From assembly GCA_013115135.1 (NCBI GenBank), contig JABANP010000202.1, positions 1 to 64,000 of the forward strand: DNA of 64,000 nt, read 5' to 3'. The stretch comes from Perkinsus olseni (Eukaryota; Perkinsozoa; Perkinsida; Perkinsidae). The stretch's first letter is position 1, and each line of letters begins with the position of its first letter. Below the pieces are notes generated by a model, which was not told the origin of the DNA, ran no database searches, and saw only the letters and a list, made by a program, of their open reading frames with translations. Positions 22,521 through 33,213 of this stretch are shown here, one piece after another. The translations under genes and the position numbers were made by a program.

Positions 22521-24435
22521 GCTCAGCTCACTATGCTGGACAGTTTCATACTGTATGGTACAGTCTGTAATACAGACTCTGTATCATCCCTCCTTCAGGC
22601 TCCCCTCTTGGTTTAACCCTCCATGGGCTCGGTACGTCTGGAATGCCTGATGAACCATTGGCAGTAGATAATTCCTTTCTCAGAGTCCCTCCTTGGCTGA
22701 CACCCGCCCGACGAGCTAGGTAGGTCGGAACTGCCGCTGTGCCGGTCTCTCGAATCTTTTCCCTGTTCCTCGCGTATTCTGCCCTCATCACAGGCACCCG
22801 TACACATGAGCGAACCACATTTAGCGAGAAAGTGATGTTGACTTGTTTTCAGGAATACCCCGAGTTCTGTTCGTCGACTTGATTGAGGACCACCGGCGTA
22901 TTCTGATTTGGTATACTCTCAGGGTGCCACGTGAGCCTACATCGCCTCTGCTGCTCCCCCCTCCGCCCACTACTTGGTCGTCACTACGACTCGTAGCCTG
23001 CGACCTCCACCTGCTCCGATGGGATAGTGCCCGTGGAAATGTTCCTTTTGTGCTTTCAGAAGTCTTGATGACCCGCCGGCTACTACCCGGCCCCCGACGC
23101 TTCCTTATTTGACGATGTCGATGACGGCGGCCCGACAAGGTGGGCACCGCAGAAGGTCAGCTTCCGTTCGGATCCTTTAATCTCAGTTATAAGCAGGCAA
23201 CGAGGACGGGATCTCCTTGAGTAAAGCAAACGAGTGAAGGTTGCAAGATGCTGGACATTTCGTTAGCGCCTTCCGATATCAATCCCCTGCCTAAACTTAG
23301 TAATGAAGCATGCTACGGTAGCATGCTATGGTACGGCAGATCATCATCAGTGCCCGCGGCAAGCTGATGATGCTGTCGACAATGTAGAACCTTTCTCGAG
23401 TTCGGACCGTCCAGATGGGTAGATGGTTTCGCAAGTCGTGACTTCGTAAATTACGAATCGTAATCCTCGGAATCTTTTGGTAAGAGACTCTCACTGAGAG
23501 CAAAAGAATCACCCGAGTTCCTAACGCTCCATCGAGAGGAGTCCGTCTACTATTTCTTTCTTATTTGGTCCAAGATGCCTCCGCACATGGACAACTCTCG
23601 CTGTACGGTTCGACGTTGAGCGAGAGTTCTCTTGCTCCGAGCAAGTTGCTCGAGAGCGAGGCAGTTTGTACGACTATGAAATTGTCAGCTCGGTTCTTAC
23701 AGGAGTCCTCCGAGTCCTCATAGCTATACTTGCAGTCTCCCAACCAATTCTCCCACTCTCGGGGGTTCAACTCGGATCCAGAACGCTGCGATGGTTGAAG
23801 GTCCTGGGGGCGACATGTAGAGAACATAACCCGCCACTTCACGGCCAAGGGTAAGGCTGGGCTAGCGCGCAGCGCGAGAGAGGAAGGCTTCCAGTCTCCT
23901 CACCATGCGATACCATAATCAGGCGGGCGAGATCTCCTCGTGCCCGAAAATGAGTGCGATTCTCAATTTCCGGCGCGAACTTGGACCGCAAGATGCGGGA
24001 GATTCCGGTGTATCATCCTACGCCAGAGGTTCAAACGGACCCAAGCCTAGCAGCGTTAGCTGTCAAGTTGACAGTGCCAACTTCTAGTCCGAAGTCGCGG
24101 ATTCCGTATCCAGTATCCACAGGTCGGCCGAGACCTCCAATGGCCCCGTTTTTGAGGCCTTGAAGCTCTCAAGGAAGAGGACTTTCACGAAGAAAGTCCG
24201 GAAGAGCGCTGAGCTTTCGAGTTTAAGGCTCGGCCCTTTTCCGAAACCGTAGAGGGGTTACTACACCTGCCTCGCAGAGGAGGCCTGCTTCTGTCACTGA
24301 CACGAGGCTGTCGGGCTAGAAGCGATCAGATGGGCTCCGACTGGTAGATCATCAATATTATTGATTCTCGCCTCATCGAGAAAACTATGAGCACCGGAAG
24401 TCCTGGTAACTTGTTCTTAGTTGGTATTTTCAACA
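22521..24435. other. Spacer, no gene recognised
   Basis: Only short hairpins, including a 10+1+10 palindrome at 23307-23327. Open frames have no supporting features. Confidence 0.5.
23307..23327. repeat. Perfect palindrome 10+1+10
   Basis: AGCATGCTAC, G, then GTAGCATGCT. Confidence 0.9.
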
Positions 24436-25166
24436 ATGTCGTACTCGCTGTGGACAGTCGTGTTCACGGTCATCTGCGGCTTTACTACTACACCGATCGC
24501 TGCGAGTGATCTCTATGATATCTTCTGCAGGCCAGGAACAACTTTGTCCAAGACCGAATGCTTTCTGGAAGAAGACAGACGTGTAACTCGCGCTTTCACC
24601 TACGAGGTCCGTAGAGCCCCGGATGGTAACTCGCCCACATTGACTGATTATTGCGACGTAGACTGGAATGGAGAAGCTATCGTATTCTTCCCTGGCTGTA
24701 AGCTTGGCCATTTGCCTGACAGTACAAGCTATCACTCCTACGTGCAGAGGAGCGATGAAGACAGGATAGTCGGTGACGACCACCGTAGACCGTTTAGGCT
24801 AGTGGACAAGGTTCCGAAGATGACAATCAAATCTGATGCTAAGTCACGAGGGCTGAGGTACACTTCGGCCTCTCCCAGTGCTACACTGGATGTCTCCAAG
24901 AAAGGGAAGCTGACCTGGGGTGAAAATGGTCGTCCCATTGGGCAAGCAACGTGGCTCAAGAAGGAGGGACATAGGCACACTGCAACAAGCCCTTACTTCG
25001 TGCTCCCAGATGGCCCTGGTGGATTTTTCATCCCCGGACACGCTGTTGTTCTCGGGAGCACGATCACTGTTCTGCGCAGGTAGAGTGTACGATGATATCT
25101 TGCTTTCGAGCCTTCCGTCGTCTCAGGACCGACCCCGGCCTAAGATTTCCTGATGATGCCTGGTAG
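24436..25166 (+). CDS. FCR-related secreted protein (intact)
   Basis: ATG 24436 encodes a signal peptide (SLWTVVFTVICGFTTTPIA), then DLYDIFCRPG, ECFLEEDRR and RAFTYEVRR. The first exon ends at 25079 after VLR, the same position as in the A genes; a 47-nt intron (25080-25126) leads to a short last exon, 25127-25166, ending PDDAW. Unspliced, the frame would stop at 25083, giving 215 residues. It is a shorter relative of the tandem A/B proteins. Function unknown; secretion inferred from the signal peptide and cysteines. Confidence 0.75.
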
Positions 25167-26156
25167 GTCGGAATATCTCAAGTTGTTCGCCGTGCCGTGC
25201 CTCTTTTACCCGCAATGCGGGTCCCGCATTAATCTTATGATATAATCGAGGTCAATGGTACAGGCCCTGTACTACAGGGAGCCGGTGATGATTTTCAGGG
25301 ATCTCGATTCTCCCACTTCAAGTGACGATGAACCCCCGCCGAGGTAGACTCTGCCGAGGCATTTCCGCACGTACGATCCGTCCCTCGTTCAGTTACGAGG
25401 AAGAAATGAGAATGCCGCCCTCCCTAGGGCTATCGAGTCTACAGGTCAGAAATGGTATTCCGGCCCTGGAGACCGACGTCTGAGGACTCACAACTTGGCG
25501 CTGTTGCGGTTGTTGTTGCCATTGCCGTGAAGGCGGTACCCCTGTTGAGTTGGAGTAGGTATCGTCGGCGGCAGTTGGCCACTGATCCCCACCTGTGGCC
25601 GATCACCCTCAGAGTTGGCAGCAGACTGTAACGGCAGTATTTTCTCGAGAGAATGACACGAAGTCGAAGGACTCTAACGATTGATCAATCTTAGTCGGCG
25701 ACTAGTTAGAGTCCACCCTCCAAGGGGGTGCCACCCTCACCTTCAGGCAAGCTCGGTATGAGTTAGGTCAGAATCAACTTCGAAGCGTGAATTTCAGGAA
25801 GTAGTTAAGAGATTTTCCGTCGCTAGACGGTGGTATACGTTATACAGCATCCACGGGTTGACTGGTGAATGCTTTGAAGACATTCGAATCACTCACAGTG
25901 AAGCGCTACCCGGTAGGGAGAGAATTGACGTATCCTCATTGATGGCTCAGTCCTCGTCACGCATGACGCAGCACCAGCCCGAGCGAACAGAGCCCCTCCA
26001 GGGCGAAGAACCGAGCGTGAACATCCCCAGCACAGACTCACTTGGCAGTCACACGAAATCTCCACCTCATCACGTGCCAGCTTCGACCATAGATGCCGGC
26101 AAACCTGAGATAGGATTCCTGACGCCCCGCTAGGAAGCATGAGCCTTACTCTCAAC

Positions 26157-26177
26157 AGGACCTGTCGAACAGGTCCT
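26157..26177. repeat. Perfect inverted repeat 9+3+9
   Basis: AGGACCTGT, CGA, then ACAGGTCCT. Confidence 0.9.
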
Positions 26178-26327
26178 CAGTGACCCGAAATCATCCACCT
26201 ATCGGGTGGAGCCAGGTCTTCAATGAGCCTCGACGAGCTAGCTTGTCTTTAGCTTACGGACGATTGTTAACGTTGCGGACTCTGAGTCGGCTCATACTTG
26301 TTAAGTTAATAACAATAACCTTGTTAA

Positions 26328-26348
26328 TAACTCCTCATTGAGGAGTTA
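26328..26348. repeat. Perfect palindrome 10+1+10
   Basis: TAACTCCTCA, T, then TGAGGAGTTA. Confidence 0.9.
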
Positions 26349-26766
26349 GTTTCGTTATATTGATAAGGGAGCGATCAGGCATCGCGTTCGGAGACTCCGG
26401 CGGCCGGCTCACACCGACGGTTTCACGGGGTGCATAGCTACGATCCGCTAGGAGAGGAACAACGTGAAGCTGCGATCCTTCAAGAGCCGTGAAAGGCGAG
26501 TTGCCATCCGCGCCGGCAAGTCACGGCGAGATCCTAAAGAGGATTTCGCACCCTGACCGAACAGCGTCACTTGGCGGAACCATCGACCATCAGGGAAGAC
26601 GCGGATAGTTTACTGTGAACGCCCCGATGTATAAAGAGACGTACCAATCGAGCTCACCAACGGCCGACCGTCGACGAGAGAGTCCGCCTTCCCAGGCGAT
26701 TGGACGATTGCTTTCGCGAGCCACTTGAAAAACACAACCGAAATGAAAACGAAGATGCTGGTTGTA

Positions 26767-27660
26767 TCAACACTTTCGACTTCCGACAGGATCTTCATAA
26801 AACACAACTTCGCCCGAGGGCTCCTTCCTTGCCTCCTGAGGCTGCTGGGACGAACTGTCGAGGAAAGATATCAACTGCCGGGCTGCGTTGAACTTCGCCT
26901 CCTAAAAATTAAAATCCAGCAAGCAAACACCCTAGCCGGGAATCGAACCCACGACCTTAGGCCGTTTCTTCCCACCTTCCCATCTGCCGCTACGCCTACG
27001 AACTCTCTACCGTTCAGGCAGTCCGTGCTCAGCAGCGCTCTGAATATGGGCGGGACTTCACCCTGAAGACCCACATGATTCCGCCGTCGTGCGTTTCCTC
27101 CTACCTTGATAGTTTCCACGCGCCACTTAAATTTCCCAGGCGACTTTCCGGCAAATTTCTGCAGCCTTGTATTAGCCTCGCCCATAGGGTTTGTATGGCC
27201 GGCCAGGATCGACCTCTGGATATGCTCTCCTGAGATGTAACGATCGTTTGGAAAGCACGAGCGAGGGGCCGTTACTCTCTGCGGTCGGTAGATGGGTATC
27301 GATCTTTTCCTAGTGCGTACTTAGCGCACGCCCGCTGAGCGTCCTTCTTGCGAGTCACCCAGGGGCCTCGAAAACTCCTTTCTGTCCCATTCAAAGGGAA
27401 CGTCGCCGAGGCCGAAAACTGCAACGAATAAACCTCGCTCCGCTAGCATTGTCTTCAAAACTCACCAAGGGCCTTGGCATCTCCCGAGGCATCATCTCGA
27501 GAAACTGCCACGTAACCCGTCGGGCGTCCTCGTCGGGCGTCCCACCGTAGGTCTCGACCGTCCTGATCAGACCGATCATCAGCGCCCCACCCTCTCCCGT
27601 GTCGAAGCTCACCTCTCTAGAATCTGAAGGTGAGGTACTTTGTTGTCTTCTGGTCGCCAT
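26767..27660 (-). CDS. dsRNA-binding-domain-like protein, five exons
   Basis: Exons: 27660-27466, 27418-27359, 27215-27105, 27062-26976 and 26901-26767, all joined in phase 0 (introns 47, 143, 42 and 74 nt), giving 195 residues. The C-terminal half resembles a double-stranded RNA-binding domain: HTNPMGEANTRLQKFAG (first helix), KFKWRVETIK, then ADGKEAKFNAARQLISFL (the K...AA..L helix). A paralogous domain is encoded at 36962-37282. The 74-nt intron (26902-26975) contains a tRNA T-arm-like GGTTCGATTCC. The domain call is by eye and the family may be divergent. Confidence 0.65.
26902..26975 (-). other. Intron carrying a tRNA T-arm-like sequence (74 nt)
   Basis: GTGGG donor, then GGGTTCGATTCCCGG about 36 nt before the TTTTTAG acceptor. 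Phase 0, joining GK to EAKFNAAR. Confidence 0.65.
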
Positions 27661-27899
27661 TCGATGACCGCTTCTTTGTGCGTTCCGACGGAAACGAATT
27701 GTCTTGTATCCTCGCCGGCTGCTGCGTCATCATATGGCTGAGCTCTTGGTGTTTTCTCAGCTATGGGAGATCTCACCGGCCCAGTGGTCTAACGGTTAGA
27801 GAACACCTCTACCATCCGCCAGGTCTCGAGTTCATTTCCCATCGAGACCAATGGTTACCTACGGCGGGGGCAGCTTCCTTCCCGTCCGACAAAGCCTTT

Positions 27900-28620
27900 T
27901 GAACCTGAACCGCCAAGCATGCTGGAATTACATCTATTCCACTCGACTGATGATCTCGATTAAAAATTATAGCTCCCATCAATCATTGCGAAACCGTCGG
28001 GAAGCGTTCGATACCAGGGAGTATCCTCACCTCCATCAGCAAGCCCACCGGCAGTCCCAGAGGGATCCACAGCTTGTAGTTAGAGGCCATCAGCGCATCC
28101 CGGGACGAGAGGGCGTTGGTCACCAATGACTCCACCATCTGAAGTAAAACCCGCAAAGTCCTCGCGTAACCTCAAGATACCATCATCGTCCTCGAATCTT
28201 ATATTCTTCCGCCAGAGATAGCTGGGATATTGAAACGAATGAACTCCCGATTCCTGCGGGTGCCCGGCGACGAAATAAAAGATTCCCTCAATAGCGCCGC
28301 GATACCGCATCTCGCCGAATTCACGGTAATGTCCGACCTCCCGTTCGATAGAGTAATTCCAAACCTGGAATTGATTTTTACACGTAAGATGCGCTTCCAG
28401 AGTCGATCCTGAGTTCCAGAGTAGGTTCGTTGAACGGGACACCATTACTCACTTGAGAGACTTCCGCATCCGACCGCCCCCTAGCCTTCATCCTCGAGGA
28501 CACAGCATCGATGACCTCATCCCCTTGCTGCCCGTCCGACATTAAAATCAACTGTCGCTCCAATTCTATTGGAAGGCCGCCGCGACGCTTCCCAGACTCA
28601 GTAAATGGGTAGCTTGCGAG
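27900..28620 (-). CDS. Unresolved multi-exon gene
   Basis: Coding patches are visible but the full structure is not. One exon (about 28560-28450) encodes GQQGDEVIDAVSSRMKAR and ends at a GTGAGT donor. Another (28138-28031) encodes ESLVTNALSSRDALMASNY and LWIPLGLPVGLLME, ending at GTGAGG. The 28138 exon follows a 42-nt family B intron (28139-28180). The stretch between shows open but conflicting frames, so at least one more small intron is present. No function assigned. Confidence 0.4.
28139..28180 (-). other. Family B micro-intron (42 nt)
   Basis: Begins GTATCTTGAGGTTACG and ends TTACTTCAG before ATGGTGGAG. Confidence 0.6.
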
Positions 28621-29218
28621 CGACGATTATCAATTCCATCAATTCGAGGGGCCAACGCTTCAACGTTTGTGTGATGAGACAGATGTAAGAGGAAATCAGT
28701 GTGGGATTCCGGAGAAAATTGGTATCGAATGAGGAAAAATTGAATAAAAATTAGACACTGTAGACCAGGAACACCTCTCCAAATGAGCGAACTCGGTCAC
28801 TAGTGTCTTCCGCGTCCGTCGAAAGCGCTCCCTTCAAGATTGATGAGCCAACAAGTTATGCCCCTCAGGCGTATCTTTCGGATACGGTAAGATTTGCAGA
28901 GGTTAACCCCATCAAAAGATACCAAGAGGAGCTTCCCTTGGAACCTTACATCGAAGAAGCGCTCGCAAGAACTCACAATATCTCTCTAATTTTGAACCCA
29001 AGTCGTCCTCGGAAGAAATCTCCTCAGCAAGTTGAACGTTTTCCGTGTAACCAATGAGCTGCCCTCATCAGCCGTACGACCACTAGCGTAACCCAACTCC
29101 TCGTGAATTCGAGAAAACACTCATCGCTGTTGCCGCGACGCGAGCGAAGTGACGAAGAGTAGAAAGTAGGCAGTAAGATGCCGCTGTACAGTAGGAGTTG
29201 CACGCATGCACACCAGCG
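28621..29218. other. No gene recognised
   Basis: Short plus-strand frames only, without supporting features. Confidence 0.4.
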
Positions 29219-30230
29219 TTACTGCTTGGCCGCTATGATACGACTCATCAAATCTGCGACGCCCGGGAGCTCCGCGTGGTCGTTAGAGTTAACCTTCAGT
29301 TTACCCAGGGTCTGGTGAGAAGACGATCCAAGGCGAATTTCGTGGCGCGCGAGAATTCACCTTGATTTCAGTCATTGCGTTACCCATGACGACCGGAACA
29401 TCAGCGTTCTGCAGCATCTCCTTGTCGTTCATCGCATCGCCAATACAAGCGATCGAGTTGTCTACAACGGAGCGTTTTTACCCGGGTAAAGACGTCAGCA
29501 ACAGCAACCCCTCACATCCAAGACGCTCCTTCAGGACACGAATGCCGTATCCTTTGTTAGCCGCTGCCGGTATTATATCGCAGAGGAATGACAACGACTG
29601 GGCAGCTGCACATCCGTGAGATCTAAAAATGCACCCCGTGGGATTCGAACCTCCGACCTTCCGCCACAGCCTTACTTAGCGAAGTCCTTCAGCCGCCCAA
29701 CAACTTCTCCTTTCATATATTCTGGATCCCGAGTGATGACATGAACCTGACATACACCTGAACTCCGAGATATTAATGAGAATCTCTGCGGCGGCCCTCC
29801 AGGTGGATATCAGAGAGACCCTCGGTGACCCTGGTTGGGAGGGACTGCTGCTGGCCTGCTTCGCCAGAGGTCGCCGGATCGATCCCCGGCGAGAGCATCA
29901 ACCCTTCTTACCATATGAACCGGGATGGCATCATCGCGAACCTTCTCCAGGAGACCATCATAGCCGCCGCAGTCCTCAGGCGACGGATCGTCAAACCTGA
30001 GGAAAAACATCAAAAGGTAAAAAAGGGAAGCAAATCTTCCACTAAAACAACACCATATCACTCAGCAGACGGACATCACCGTTGCTGCTCATCGCTCATG
30101 CGAACTCATATTTCTTTGGCAAATGGCATCAAGACCGCGACGAATGGATACCCAGCGAAAAGGGGTCTACGTGTGGACCATACCTCCGTGAGATATTCGA
30201 TTCGGACAACCGATACTGTCTGTGTGTGAG
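29219..30230 (-). CDS. HAD-superfamily (Cof-like) phosphatase, spliced
   Basis: Well-supported exons are 29740-29676 (HVITRDPEYMKGEVVGRL), 29622-29516 (PAAANKGYGIRVLKERLG), 29461-29361 (SIACIGDAMNDKEMLQNAD... GNAMTEIK) and 29311-29219 (TLGKLKVNSNDHAELPGVAD, stop TAA). GDAMND is HAD motif IV and the NKG lysine is motif III, in the order expected of Cof-type sugar or nucleotide phosphatases. An upstream exon at about 30003-29918 encodes FDDPSPEDCGGYDGLLEKVR. The N-terminal DxDGT nucleophile motif was not found, so the first exon is missed or the gene is truncated. Introns are 49 (family A), 54 and 53 nt (T-arm type). Confidence 0.8.
29312..29360 (-). other. Family A micro-intron (49 nt), reverse orientation
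   Basis: GTGAATTC donor, core CGCGCGCCACGAAATT (the reverse complement of the A core), CACCAG acceptor. Phase 0 inside the HAD gene. Confidence 0.85.
29623..29675 (-). other. T-arm-type micro-intron (53 nt)
   Basis: GTAAGG donor; GGAGGTTCGAATCCCACGG in the middle; GCATTTTTAG acceptor. Joins DFAK to SHGCAA in the HAD gene. Confidence 0.75.
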
Positions 30231-30379
30231 TTTAAATTCCAACGCCGACAGTACGGCTTAGTTAGACTTCCGCCGATACTGTAATAGAATGAGTCAGCCA
30301 CGTAGTAACTACGCCAATTCACGATGGCTAATTACTGCGTCAGAAATCCCTCACTCTCAAGGTCACACAGCCGCGATGC

Positions 30380-31560
30380 CTACATTCGTTCCATGCACTT
30401 GACAAAGTCGTTGGTAAACGGAGCCAAGACCCGGTCGCCGCTACAGACGAGGGGGATCACTTCTTGCTGATGACGGAGGCCGTTGACCAAATCACAAACC
30501 TGCCGATTGTAGATGAACCGACGAATCGCGGAAGGGGATTGCAGACGATAATATCAGGCCAGATCATATTTTGTAGCCGTAGATTTTTTAACAAGCTGTA
30601 GTTTTCATCGGGCACCAGCGCCCGAGAAGTGGCCTTATCACGACGTCGGTAAGAGAAGTGTAAGTATCTCCGATCTGCCGGGAAGCATCCCACTATGGAA
30701 GGCGGATACGATCAGTATTCTCTACTATCTGTCGTCCGACCACCACACGTGTACTCGTCATGGCCATACACATAGTAGACAGGGAATCAGCGGACGCCAG
30801 GTTTCCTATATCAGACCGCTTCTCGAGTTAACGCCTACGCCCGGATGGCCCGAGCTTACGACAAGCTTGCCCGCTACAGCCCGTTGCGCGCCCTTACGAG
30901 AAAGACAGCACGAAATAGTCTCACTCCTAGCTCAGTACAATCAACCGGCATCCTCCATTCCATTAAACAGTAAGGCGTGCAGCTGGTTGCATTCAAGAGA
31001 TCGTCGCTCATATTGAGTGCTCCGGCTACCATCCACGTAGGGCAGAAAAAGAAGAGCGGCAAGAAGAATGAGAACGAGGGAACGCCCATTCCCATCGCAA
31101 AGTTCAACCAACTTTCCAGCGCAGTTTGCTCCGGAGTCAGGCGCTTCATCAAAGGCTGAAATCATGTTGACTGGACTTCAGATTCCGGAAGTCTCACATT
31201 GCAACCAAATCTTACGTGCACAAGGTAATTTCGGTGTTGATTCTGAGTGGTTCAGCGAAGAGGGAGTGACGGGAAACAGGTATGCATTATTTCTTCTTAG
31301 TTTGGTCATAGCTAAGCAAATTTCAATATTCCCTTTTTTTGATCTTACTATTTGATAGTCCAGCACAACATTCGACGCCACCTGGCCCTCCTCGTCATAG
31401 ACAACACACCCATTGAGGTAAACACCAGGCAGGGAGTATCTAACAACAACCACGACCTACCCATGACGAACTAGGGTCAACCTAAGATACTCTCCATATC
31501 ATCGTGTAAAAGCTCTTGCCAACCCGAAGAACTCTACACATGGCGTGCCCCGAGTAGTAA
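30380..31560 (-). CDS. Membrane protein of unknown function, multi-exon
   Basis: Exons recognised: about 31550-31491 (VLRVGKSFYTMIWR), 31456-31349 (SLPGVYLNGCVVYDEEGQVAS), about 31158-30890 (SFSFFLPLFFFCPTWMVAGA, a transmembrane segment, then MSDDLLNATS), about 30690-30540 (PDIIVCNPLPRF) and a last exon ending HQQEVIPLVCSGDRVLAPF... CMERM with TAG at 30380-30382. The first two are joined in phase 0 by a 34-nt family B intron (31457-31490). Other junctions are not resolved and the frame changes once near 30550. No family is recognised. Confidence 0.5.
31457..31490 (-). other. Family B micro-intron (34 nt)
   Basis: Starts with GTATCTTAGGTTGACCC and ends GGGTAG; phase 0. Confidence 0.75.
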
Positions 31561-31793
31561 GGCCCTCAAAGGTGGTCAAATTTGGGAGCGGGCTGAAAGT
31601 ATGGTGCTGCTAGTCTGACTAATTCCACCCACAGCTGGTTGATGTCACCACCAGATTCCCGGGCTGATTTGAGACACCGTTGCTCCAGCGAGGCGGCACA
31701 GCGGATAGAAGGTAACTATATTGTCTGCGACAAGTTACTGTCGATCACAGCACTGACGCCATTCCTTCTCATTATCAGTGACTAATCTAACTT

Positions 31794-32334
31794 TCAGTGA
31801 CGCTGCTGTGAATAAATCGGGATACAGCCTAACCGAGTTACCGCTCTGACTCTGTGGGCTTCATCTGCCGTGACCTCTTCCATTCGTGCTAATCCTATTT
31901 CCTCTGCAATGGAGGCTCTCCCTTCATCACTAAATTCTTCAGCTGAAGAATAATTGGTCCTTGCTTCCCGCATGATGGGGCACCAAGGGTGTTTGGAAGA
32001 CCTCGTTCTAGGCGGCCAACAATCAGATTTCGGCATCCGAGATGAGATGCCAAATGGCTGCCAATTGTGCCGCACACCCGCGTGCCCCAGCCTTATGAAT
32101 TCACTATCCACGGGATCGGACGACCCCTCCCTTAGGGCTTCGAGTATAGCTTCCATCAAAGAAACACGTATTTTCCCTCCAATGGCGGCCTTCCGGGTGG
32201 AGGCTTTCAAAGTCGTAGCCCATTCAACCTTCTGGGAGTCGACCCAAAGCTGTAATTCGCCCTTAACGTCGTCCCATAAAGATTGCCGATCCCTGCTCAG
32301 ATGGAGCCAGTCCTCAATCCGCCGGCCAACTAAC
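31794..32334 (-). CDS. Hypothetical protein exon (about 178 residues)
   Basis: A continuous minus-strand frame encodes RIEDWLHLSRDRQSLWDDVK, then SLMEAILEALREGSSD, SSAEEFSDEGRASIAEEIG and a terminal YSQQRH before TGA 31794-31796. There is no in-frame ATG near the 5' end, so it is probably the last exon of a spliced gene whose acceptor lies at about 32334 (TTAG). The composition is acidic and helical. No family recognised. Confidence 0.5.
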
Positions 32335-33213
32335 GAATGGTGTCAGTTTCGCGGGCAGCTCTCACTCTCATCGAGAAAATAGGGTTTTTTTGCTCGGCCA
32401 CACGTTAATTTACGCAGATATCTCCCATGGATTTCTCTCCAGTTTCATTCATTCTGAGTCCATAGATACCGACGGTATCTACCGTTGGTAGCCGGAAAAT
32501 CGTCCGGGTTAAACACTTAGATCAGCTCAGGACAATTATTTCGACCGGACCGTCAATCTCCCCTGAAGACCTTACAAATCGATCCCCCCCTTAGAGAAGC
32601 ACTTAGCTGCCGACATCCTGCATCGACCCGTCGCGGGAATCACCGAACCTGCACGCCCAAAAATCACCCCCGTCAGCACAGACTAACCCACATCCGAGTT
32701 TCTGCGCGCGATGTATCTTCTCGAACGTAACCTCATGAATGCTGTGATCAGGACCCAAGGACTGTGCCATCCATGTCCGTGCAGACGAGCTCCACTGGTC
32801 GCAGAAAGTCCCTCTCGCCCGTCGGCAAGGCGCACGACGTAGTGCCTTCCGTTGCGGGAGTAAAGCTGGGCATGGTGCGGTAGGAAAGAAGAGAGAGAAA
32901 CGAATAATGCTACAGATGACCGGACGTATCTTCCAGTGGTGTCATGAGCACGCTTCGACCTCAGGATCTTTCACAATTCACCACAAGCCCTCGCCACAGA
33001 TGGTCCGAATCTTCTGTCACACCAGTAATCACGCATCGCACAGCGAAGAAGTATCTTTCGGAATTCTAGGGCCACCCTAAGATATCTCCCGAACGAACAG
33101 ATATCCAAGCATCACAATAATCGTTTTCGAAGGCCTCATCAACACAGCAAGCGGAGCGATGCGAAAAATCAAATCCCATTCCCCTAAGCACAACACAGCC
33201 GTTACGACAAATG
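32335..33213. other. No gene resolved; family B-like core at about 33068-33100
   Basis: The minus strand at 33100-33068 reads GATATCTTAGGGTGGCCC, resembling the family B core, but no flanking exon could be confirmed. Confidence 0.35.

Larger units (their letters stand above)
25167..26766. other. Spacer with palindromes, no gene recognised
   Basis: Overlapping palindromes at 25208-25230, a 9+3+9 repeat at 26157-26177 and a 10+1+10 palindrome at 26328-26348. No supportable gene. Confidence 0.5.

Noticed and set aside
27781..27850. Plus-strand tRNA (TGGTCTAACGGTTAGAG ... GAGTTCATTTCCC)
   Set aside because: A and B boxes look tRNA-derived, but the acceptor stem does not pair; at best a SINE-like remnant.
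30540..30690. ALG14-like glycosyltransferase subunit, from PDIIVCNP
   Set aside because: Only one short motif resembles that family and the surrounding residues do not follow it.
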